Positions 27,301 through 33,540 of a DNA stretch of 33,540 nt are shown piece after piece. Origin of the DNA: Coleofasciculaceae cyanobacterium RL_1_1 (lineage in GTDB: Bacteria; Cyanobacteriota; Cyanobacteriia; Cyanobacteriales; Geitlerinemataceae). The stretch spans positions 1-33,540 of the forward strand of contig JAAUPN010000017.1 of assembly GCA_012033105.1 (NCBI GenBank). The letters are read 5' to 3'. The first letter of the stretch is position 1; each line of letters opens with the position of its first letter. Under the pieces are notes generated by a model. It worked only from the letters and a program-made list of their open reading frames with translations. It was not told where the DNA came from and searched no databases. The translations under genes and the position numbers were made by a program.

Positions 27301-27318
27301 CAGTCTGCGGTTGCCCTG
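27301..27318 (+). repeat. 18-bp motif CAGTCTGCGGTTGCCCTG (copy C)
   Basis: Third copy, in the same orientation as B and about 100 bp downstream, after the T6 hairpin. It differs from B at three positions (first base, and two in the centre). Confidence 0.65.
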
Positions 27319-27691
27319 CGAGAGAGGAGCAAAAGGTTGGCGAGTGAGAAGAGATCGGGTAATATAGTCCATCTACAATGTTAATAGTCATTGAACATAA
27401 TTCGAGATGCGAGCCAAAACAGTGTAGGGAGCAGTCATACTGCACGGTTCATTTACAGACTCTCCCTTGCTTCTCGTTGTTGAACAAATGTTAGATTCCA
27501 GAGCCTTAAAATCATAGTGAAGGCTATGTGGTAGGGCTACCGGTGTGGTGTTGATTAATGGTTCGTATTTCCGGCTGAGTTTGGCAGGTGATCGTGTCCG
27601 CTTCATACATACGATCTCGACTGCTCATTACTGGCGTTGTACCTCTTCCCCTCTCGTTCTGTCGCTGGCGTTCATGCTGGCTTGAATTTTT

Positions 27692-29059
27692 ATGGCTCTT
27701 CCGATTGTTGCAATTATTGGTCGCCCGAATGTTGGTAAATCGACGTTCGTTAACCGTTTGGTCGGCGGTAAGGACGCGATCGTCCACGATGAACCGGGCG
27801 TGACGCGCGATCGCACCTACAAGCCTGCATTTTGGTGCGATCGAGAATTTCAGGTGGTGGATACCGGCGGGATCGTCTTTGATGACGATACGGAATTTCT
27901 GCCCTATATCCGTGAACAAGCCTTTGCAGCACTACAAGAGGCGAGTGTCGCGATTTTTGTGGTGGATGGTCAACAGGGTGCGACGACGGCAGATATTGAA
28001 CTTGCCGAGTGGTTGCGCCATCAATCGGTGCCGGTGCTCGTTGCGGTAAATAAGTGCGAGTCGATCGAGCAGGGACTGGCTCAGGCGGGCGAGTTTTGGA
28101 GCCTGGGTCTTGGTGAGCCGTACCCGCTATCGAGCATCCACGGCAGCGGCGTTGGCGATTTGCTGGATGTGCTGTTGACGCATTTACCGGAAACTTCCGA
28201 ACTACCGGATGTCGAAGAGATTAAGGTGGCGATTATCGGTCGTCCCAACGTGGGTAAATCCAGCCTGTTAAATGCGTTTGTGGGTGAAAATCGGGCGATC
28301 GTTAGCCCGATTTCCGGGACAACGCGGGATACGATCGACATGCTGGTCGAACGGGATGGGAAACGCTATCGCCTGGTCGATACAGCGGGGATTCGTAAGA
28401 AAAAGCATATCGATTACGGCACGGAATTTTTCAGCATTAACCGCGCCTTTAAGGCGATTCGGCGGGCGGATGTGGTGTTAATGACGATCGACGCGGTGGA
28501 CGGGATCACCGAGCAGGATCAAAAGTTGATGGGGCGGATTATCGACGATGGCCGTGCCTGCGTCATTGTGATTAATAAGTGGGATGCGATCGAAAAAGAT
28601 ACGTACACGATTAACGAATACAACCGCAAAATCGACGATAAGTTTTACTACGTGAGTTGGGCTCCGCGTATTTATGTGAGTGCGCTCACCGGTCAGCGTG
28701 TACCGAAAATCCTCGATTCCGTCGATCTTGCCTATTCCGAACATCGTCGACGGGTGACGACTTCAGTGATTAACGAGGTGATCGAAGATGCGGTGATGTG
28801 GAAATCGCCGCCGACGAACCGTCAAGGTCGTCAAGGCAAAATTTACTACGGTACGCAAGTTCGCGCCGAGCCACCGACGATCGCCCTTTTCGTCAATGAT
28901 CCCAAGCGTTTTGGTGATAACTATCGCCGCTACATCGAACGCCAGTTCCGCGAGCAGCTTGGCTTTGCCGGGACACCGATTCGAGTGCTATGGCGTGGCA
29001 AGAAGTCGCGGGAAAGCGATCGGGATACACCGTCGTTAAACCGCGCACTTCGCACCTAG
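27692..29059 (+). CDS. der: Ribosome biogenesis GTPase Der (EngA)
   Basis: Der has two consecutive GTPase domains and acts in 50S subunit assembly. The first G domain has [16 protein letters not shown] at residues 5-20, DTGGI and the NKCE-type G4 (VAVNKCES). The second begins near residue 180 with [30 protein letters not shown] and [11 protein letters not shown]. The C-terminal KH-like domain covers about residues 355-440 ([30 protein letters not shown]). The 455-residue length is usual for cyanobacteria. The ATG at 27692 is fixed by the first G motif, although no clear ribosome binding site precedes it. Followed by an imperfect hairpin and tRNA-Ser. Confidence 0.97.
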   Translation: MALPIVAIIGRPNVGKSTFVNRLVGGKDAIVHDEPGVTRDRTYKPAFWCDREFQVVDTGGIVFDDDTEFLPYIREQAFAALQEASVAIFVVDGQQGATTADIELAEWLRHQSVPVLVAVNKCESIEQGLAQAGEFWSLGLGEPYPLSSIHGSGVGDLLDVLLTHLPETSELPDVEEIKVAIIGRPNVGKSSLLNAFVGENRAIVSPISGTTRDTIDMLVERDGKRYRLVDTAGIRKKKHIDYGTEFFSINRAFKAIRRADVVLMTIDAVDGITEQDQKLMGRIIDDGRACVIVINKWDAIEKDTYTINEYNRKIDDKFYYVSWAPRIYVSALTGQRVPKILDSVDLAYSEHRRRVTTSVINEVIEDAVMWKSPPTNRQGRQGKIYYGTQVRAEPPTIALFVNDPKRFGDNYRRYIERQFREQLGFAGTPIRVLWRGKKSRESDRDTPSLNRALRT

Positions 29060-29101
29060 ACTACACCAACCGCCCCTAGACCAGACCTTGTCTATCGTAA
29101 T

Positions 29102-29137
29102 CAAGCCTCTGATCTTTATTCAGATAGGCGAGGCTTG
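29102..29137. terminator. Imperfect hairpin downstream of der
   Basis: CAAGCCTC and GAGGCTTG pair (8 bp), with an inner TCTGA/TCAGA pairing. There is no T tract. Located about 45 bp after the der stop, it may protect the transcript end or take part in termination. Confidence 0.45.
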
Positions 29138-29234
29138 TCGGTTATCGTCCCAATAATATCCTCCATTTATTTCACCGAGAATTGTTTGGACGTTCATCGA
29201 AGCACGTGATATATTGGCAACCACGTGTTCACCT

Positions 29235-29319
29235 GGAGAGGTGGCAGAGCGGTTGAATGCGCTGCACTCGAAATGCAGTTTAGGGAAACCTAACGAGGGT
29301 TCGAATCCCTCCCTCTCCG
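29235..29319 (+). tRNA. tRNA-Ser (anticodon CGA)
   Basis: The acceptor GGAGAGG (29235-29241) pairs with CCTCTCC (29312-29318), followed by the discriminator G. The D arm, the anticodon stem CTGCA/TGCAG with loop CTCGAAA (anticodon CGA, reading UCG), a long variable arm TTAGG-GAAA-CCTAA and the T arm GAGGG-TTCGAAT-CCCTC are all present. The long variable arm is the class II form required for serine. CCA is not encoded. It should transcribe from its own promoter in the gap after der. Confidence 0.95.
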
Positions 29320-29470
29320 TTTTACAGCCAGCAAAGTAGGGCATTCGCGACTGGGGCTCATTTGCAATAGTAGTGGAATCGCTAGCTATAGGTTTCGTTT
29401 GTGTCCTTGGCGCCGTGTGCTATGGCAGGTAGCGATTAGATTAGGACACTCTCGTCTAAACTGAAAACCG

Positions 29471-29500
29471 CATTTCGACTCCGCTCAGTGCTCTCAGTTT
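29471..29500 (+). repeat. Diverged interspersed repeat TTCGACTCCGCTCAGTGCTC
   Basis: A relative of the element at 4328-4351, here in the opposite orientation, with one substitution in TTCGACT(A to C)CGCTCAGTG. It lies in the 200-bp spacer between tRNA-Ser and the broken kinase gene. Confidence 0.5.
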
Positions 29501-29536
29501 TTGGATGCATCCTAACTCAAGTGGTGATTGCTATAC

Positions 29537-30942
29537 CTAGACACGATAAGATGGGTAACCCGTTGGGTATCGAGGTAGCGTAATTCTAAAGGTTGTGCCG
29601 CGTCCGAGTTCTGAGTCGATCGCGATCGCGCCTTGGTGTTGCTGAACGATAATCTCGTGGCTGATGGCGAGACCCAGATCTGTGCCTTGGCCGATCGGTT
29701 TTGTTGTAAAGAATGGGTCGAATAAGCGTGGTTGTAGCTCTGTGGGGATGCCGAGGCCATTATCAGAAATTGAAATCTCGATTGCTGATTGGTCAATCGC
29801 CCGAGTTCTAATTTCAATGCGTGGCGGCTGTTCACTGGGATCGCAATCTTGGGGATCGTAACCGGTCAGGTCGATCGCGTCGATCGCGTTAGTCAGTAAG
29901 TTCATAAATACTTGATTGAGCTGTCCATGACAGCATTCGAGCGGCGGTAACGTCTCATAATGCTTGACGATCGTAATTGCAGGCCGTCGATCGTTGGCTT
30001 CCAGGCGGTAGCGCAAAATCATCAAACTATTATCAATCCCGTCGTGAATATCGGCCTCTTTGCTCTTGGCTTCATCGAGCCGCGAAAAGTTACGCAGTGA
30101 CGAAACAATGTCACAAATGCGCGTTGCGCCGATCTGCATGGATTGCAAAATTTGGACGGTATCTTGGGCAATGAGGTATTTTCCCCTTCGTATACAGCTA
30201 GGGGATATTCCAGGGACGGAGAACGGTTGCCGAGGTAGTTTTGGTAGAACTCGATGGCCGGACGGTCATCAATTTCGTAGACGATATTATTGAGTACCTT
30301 GGTTACAGTTCCCGTTTTGCCGATCGGCTGCCAGCCGCTCGCCACACCATAGCGAAAGGCGATCGCACCGGAGAAAATCAGTACGGGCAGTGCGTCGGTG
30401 TAAACCTCGGTTTTATAGAACTGATGGGTACGCTCAAATCGCCACTGGTCAGCGGTCAGGCTACCAAAAACGGGAACGCTGCCCTTGAGAGTGTGTTCGA
30501 GTGCCTTCAAAACCACCACCGCGCTTGCCGTTAGACTTTCGGGCAGAGTGATCGCAAATTTAATCTCGTCGAGTGGTCGATCCCCCAGTGCCATCGCGAT
30601 CGCCGTATCTGCCGCCGCCGCTTCATCCTGAGACACCTGCTGACCGATCCCAGCTCGAATGCTGATGACATCGGAACTAAAAAGCATCAACGCGATCGAG
30701 TCTTGCTCAAATCCCATCACGGAGGAAATCTCGCCGTCGGTTGTGCCGCCGATCAGCTCTAGGTCGGGGTAAGTCTGGCCGATCGCCTCCAACAGTTGAT
30801 CATACTCAAAGTCCACCGCCGCTAAGAGAATGCCTGCTTGAGGTCGCAAGCCTGCAAGTTGCTCCTGACACTGCGCCAAGACATCGGCGATCGCTTCCGC
30901 CGAATCTGGGTCATTACTATGACCAACGACGACTTTCAGCAT
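29537..30942 (-). pseudogene. Broken FIST-domain sensor histidine kinase
   Basis: Reading from ATG 30942, a FIST N domain (MLKVVVGHSNDPDSAEAIAD, GGTTDGEISS near residue 65) and the first part of FIST C (YQNYLGNRSPSLEYPLAVYE) are clear. Then the frame runs out to a stop at 30022. In another frame the histidine kinase core follows at once: KYLIAQDTVQILQSMQIGAT, RNFSRLDEAKSKEADIHDGI, N box NQVFMNLLTNAIDA, DNGLGIPTE and GQGTDLGLAISHEI. One added base in GGGGAAAA near 30185 would join the frames, but most of FIST C and the phosphorylated-histidine (H-box) segment are missing, roughly 150-200 residues. The glycine motif also reads GTDLG instead of GTGLG. FIST domains sense small ligands. The gene is probably inactive, unless an assembly collapse removed the middle. 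Confidence 0.75.
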
Positions 30943-31368
30943 GATTGCACAACCAATTTATTCAAATTTTTAGTTAGAAATACTGATCTCACACTCACAA
31001 TAACAAACTTTTATTGCAAGACCACGTTCCTAAACCCAAGAGGCTACGTAAGATTCCCGGATGTTTTTTTGCGTACAATCATGGGTCGCGATCGGCCAAA
31101 TAAGTAGCATTTTGATTTGAGATCACCTTGCACAACACAGCGCAGGTCGCAGACTGATTCATGCTATCCAGACCGTAAAGTCAAGATATCAAAACAAAAG
31201 ACTCGGTTCCAGTTCGGGACTCGTACTAGGATGGAGAGCTGTCTGCGATCATTAACATCGAGCAATTTTTTGCCGCGATCGCGTTCAGTTGTCCCAAGGT
31301 AGACCGAACCGATCGTCTGCTTTTGAGTCGAGAGTCCCGTCGAGCCTTACACCACAGTATTCTTTGTC
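30943..31368. other. Spacer upstream of argZ/agrE
   Basis: A 426-bp divergent gap. Its first 130 bp are AT-rich. It has no credible ORF; the short frames here lack homology. I looked for an NtcA box (GTA-N8-TAC), which would be expected for a nitrogen-responsive gene. The nearest thing is GTAAAGTCAAGATA at about 31176, whose second half-site does not match. Confidence 0.4.
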
Positions 31369-33483
31369 ATGACCGAGCCGATTCGCATTCTGATGTGCGC
31401 CCCCGACCACTACGACGTGGATTATGTGATCAACCCGTGGATGGAAGGCAACATCCATAAATCCTCGCAGGAACGTGCTGTCGAGCAATGGAATGGGCTG
31501 CACGAAATTTTGAAACAGCACGCGACGGTTGAACTTGTGCCGCCGCAACAAGGCTGGCCGGATATGGTGTTCACGGCGAATGCCGGTCTCGTCCTCGGTG
31601 ATAAAGCCGTGGTGAGTCGTTTCTACCACCCGGAACGCCAGGGTGAAGAACCCCATTTCAAAGCCTGGTTTGAGGAAAACGGTTTCCAGGTCTTTGAACT
31701 GCCGAAGGATCTACCGTTTGAAGGGGCTGGCGATGCGCTGCTCGATCGCGAAGGTCGCTGGCTGTGGGCGGGCTATGGTTTCCGCTCGGAACTTGATGCG
31801 CATCCCTACCTCGCGAAGTGGCTGGATATTGAAGTTCTATCATTACAGTTGGTTGACGATCGCTTCTACCATCTCGATACCTGCTTTTGTCCGTTGCAGG
31901 GTGGTTACTTGATGTACTACCCACCGGCGTTTGATTTTTACTCGAACCGCATTATCGAGATGCGTGTACCGGAAGACAAGCGCATCGTGGTCGAAGAGCC
32001 AGACGCGGTGAACTTCGCCTGCAACACGGTTAATGTGGGCAACATTGTTGTCATGAACAAGGCGAGCGATCGCCTCAAGGGCAAGCTCGAAGCGGCTGGA
32101 TTCACGGTACTGGAAACCCCGTTAACGGAATTCCTCAAAGCGGGCGGTGCGGCCAAGTGCCTGACCCTCCGCACGACGGAGCCGATCGATCCCCAGGTTT
32201 CAGCGAACGATTCGGTCGTCAGCCAAACGGTGACGATGCGCGGTCATTTGCTGGATACTGGGTTGATCGATCGCGCTCTGGATTTGATTCAAGAGGGTGG
32301 TGGTAGCTTCCAGGTTCTACGTTTTGATCTGGGTAAACAGCGTCAGAGTATCTCGACTGCTGAGATTCGGATTTCGGCTGCGTTCCAGGGAATTCTTGAA
32401 GAAATCGTCGCGCAACTGATTGATCTGGGCGCAGAGGCGCGTCCGCAGGATGAAAAAGATACAGCGCTAACGCCGGTGGAAATGGCGGGTGTATCACCGG
32501 ATGATTTCTACGTGACGACGATTTACCCGACGGAAATTCGTGTCAATGGCGATTGGGTGCGTATCCAGGGTCAGCGTATGGATGGCGCGATCGCGGTGTC
32601 AGAAACGCCGGAGGGTGTGGTCGCTCGCTGCAAGCTCCTGCGTGACCTCGAACTGGGCGAAAAAGTCGTCACGGGGATCAGCGGTATTCGTACGGTGCGT
32701 AAACCGGAGTCGCGCGAATCGCGATCAAGCGAATTCAGCTTCATGTCCTCCGGGGTTTCGAGTGAGCGCCGGGTCGAACTGGTGGTTGAGCAGGTGGCGT
32801 GGGAATTGCGCCAAATCCGCGATCGGGGTGGCAAAACGGTCGTGACCGCTGGACCGGTGGTCATCCACACGGGCGGCGCGGAGCATCTGTCCTGGTTGAT
32901 CCGCAACGGCTATGTTCAGGGGCTCCTGGGCGGCAATGCGATCGCCGTGCATGATATCGAGCAGTCGATGCTCGGTACATCGTTGGGCGTGGATATGAAG
33001 CGTGGGGTCGCGGTTCGTGGCGGTCACCGTCACCACCTAAATGCGATCAACTTGATCCGTCGCCATGGCAGCATTGCGAATGCAGTTGAAGCGGGGATCA
33101 TTACCAGCGGTGTGATGTATGAGTGCGTTAAACAAAACGTACCATTTGTGCTGGCCGGGTCGATTCGTGATGATGGCCCGTTGCCGGATACGTTGATGGA
33201 TCTAATCGAAGCGCAAACCGCTTACTCGAAGCTACTGGAAGGCACGGATTCGATCTTGATGCTCTCGACGATGCTGCACTCGATCGGGGTTGGCAACATG
33301 ACACCATCGGGCGTGAAGATGGTGTGCGTGGACATTAACCCGGCGGTGGTGACGAAACTGAGCGATCGCGGTTCGGTTGAGTCTACGGGTGTGGTGACGG
33401 ATGTGGGCTTGTTCCTGAGCTTGCTGGTGAAGCAGCTCGATCGACTCACGACACCGTACCCGACACCGGTTAGCGCTCGTTAA
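31369..33483 (+). CDS. argZ: Bifunctional arginine dihydrolase / ornithine cyclodeaminase (AgrE/ArgZ type)
   Basis: In cyanobacteria this enzyme converts arginine to ornithine, CO2 and ammonium, feeding the ornithine-ammonia cycle, and in AgrE also ornithine to proline. The 704-residue protein has the guanidino-hydrolase half (residues 1-280) with WPDMVFTANAGLVL, LPFEGAGDALLDREGRWLWA, FYHLDTCFCPL (His168), FACNTVNVG and the catalytic cysteine in GGAAKCLTLRTTEP (Cys264), matching the positions known for ArgZ. The C-terminal half is the LOR/SDH-type ornithine cyclodeaminase region (GQRMDGAIAV, TAGPVVIHTGGAEHLSWLIR, GLLGGNAIAVHDIEQS, FVLAGSIRDDGPLPDT). Length and ATG start are normal. A hairpin follows at 33511. 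Arginine comes from cyanophycin breakdown or arginine synthesis, so the gene links to nitrogen storage. Confidence 0.94.
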   Translation: MTEPIRILMCAPDHYDVDYVINPWMEGNIHKSSQERAVEQWNGLHEILKQHATVELVPPQQGWPDMVFTANAGLVLGDKAVVSRFYHPERQGEEPHFKAWFEENGFQVFELPKDLPFEGAGDALLDREGRWLWAGYGFRSELDAHPYLAKWLDIEVLSLQLVDDRFYHLDTCFCPLQGGYLMYYPPAFDFYSNRIIEMRVPEDKRIVVEEPDAVNFACNTVNVGNIVVMNKASDRLKGKLEAAGFTVLETPLTEFLKAGGAAKCLTLRTTEPIDPQVSANDSVVSQTVTMRGHLLDTGLIDRALDLIQEGGGSFQVLRFDLGKQRQSISTAEIRISAAFQGILEEIVAQLIDLGAEARPQDEKDTALTPVEMAGVSPDDFYVTTIYPTEIRVNGDWVRIQGQRMDGAIAVSETPEGVVARCKLLRDLELGEKVVTGISGIRTVRKPESRESRSSEFSFMSSGVSSERRVELVVEQVAWELRQIRDRGGKTVVTAGPVVIHTGGAEHLSWLIRNGYVQGLLGGNAIAVHDIEQSMLGTSLGVDMKRGVAVRGGHRHHLNAINLIRRHGSIANAVEAGIITSGVMYECVKQNVPFVLAGSIRDDGPLPDTLMDLIEAQTAYSKLLEGTDSILMLSTMLHSIGVGNMTPSGVKMVCVDINPAVVTKLSDRGSVESTGVVTDVGLFLSLLVKQLDRLTTPYPTPVSAR

Positions 33484-33510
33484 ACCGGTCAAATAATCGG
33501 GAAGGACAGG

Positions 33511-33540
33511 AAGTCCGGATTTTTTCAAAAAATCGGACTT
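33511..33540. terminator. Long hairpin with T6/A6 arms after argZ
   Basis: AAGTCCGGATTTTTT, one base, then AAAAAATCGGACTT: a 14-bp stem with a single bulged G. It begins 27 bp after the argZ stop and reaches the last base of the window, so any T tract beyond is not visible. The arms themselves would give a terminator in both directions. Confidence 0.75.

Larger units (their letters stand above)
26964..27691 (+). other. Structured non-coding region between petM and der
   Basis: A 728-bp stretch without a credible gene. The first 370 bp hold nested inverted repeats and three copies of an 18-bp motif (27057-27074, 27202-27219 and 27301-27318; details under those entries), ending with a hairpin plus T6 at 27250-27268. 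The second half (27330-27691) shows nothing recognisable, although it must contain the der promoter. A petM 3' UTR with complex folding, a separate small RNA or a MITE-like element are all possible. Confidence 0.6.

Noticed and set aside
27030-27332. A 100-residue minus-strand ORF in the petM-der spacer
   Set aside because: It overlaps the inverted repeats and the T6 hairpin, and its sequence shows no family resemblance.
31160-31200. Possible NtcA box upstream of argZ
   Set aside because: The best candidate, GTAAAGTCAAGATA, has only one correct half-site.

Overview
The window is chromosomal DNA of a cyanobacterium, probably a filamentous one. Evidence: hetR (HetR is characteristic of filamentous cyanobacteria), petM (the small cytochrome b6f subunit), an AgrE/ArgZ-type arginine dihydrolase/ornithine cyclodeaminase, cyanobacterial DUF1815 and DUF2839 proteins, and several HIP1 octamers (GCGATCGC, e.g. 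8235, 10923, 16473). No heterocyst-specific gene other than hetR is visible, so whether the organism makes heterocysts cannot be judged.

Layout. 1-3351 (+): 3' part of dprA, then pnp. 3377-4597: interspersed palindromes and repeats around a minus-strand Uma2-family gene. 4598-9764 (+): a COG4248-type protein kinase fused to WD40 repeats, then a diverged PEP-synthase-like protein split over two overlapping frames. 9868-12089 (-): EamA-family transporter and a CSP41-like epimerase-fold protein. 12246-13432 (+): two overlapping unknown ORFs and a cupin. 13478-16072 (-): alpha/beta hydrolase, DUF1815, DUF2839 and Lon-substrate-binding-domain proteins. 16327-21320 (-): the str cluster rpsL-rpsG-fusA-tuf-rpsJ. 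21396-25589: two glycosyltransferases flanking an IscA-like gene and hetR. 25664-26963: pdxA (-) and petM (+). 26964-27691: a long non-coding stretch with nested inverted repeats. 27692-29319: der and tRNA-Ser(CGA). 29537-30942 (-): remains of a FIST-domain sensor histidine kinase. 31369-33483 (+): argZ/agrE, followed by a hairpin at the window edge.

Most important interpretive point: several genes are broken by one-base shifts at homopolymers, including rpsL, whose ribosomal protein should be indispensable. Its A run (T5 on the + strand, 21190-21194) is one base short. Comparable breaks lie in the kinase (T4 near 4673), the alpha/beta hydrolase (G6 at 13716-13721) and the PEP-synthase-like gene (C11 at 8214-8224). 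The rpsL case suggests that at least some are sequencing or assembly errors, so none should be called a pseudogene or a phase-variable locus without read-level checking. The FIST/histidine kinase gene differs: it also lacks a large internal segment, so it looks truly decayed or collapsed in assembly.

The least explained features are the diverged PEP-synthase-like protein beside the kinase-WD40 protein, and the structured repeat region between petM and der, where one 18-bp motif occurs three times and could form mutually exclusive stems.
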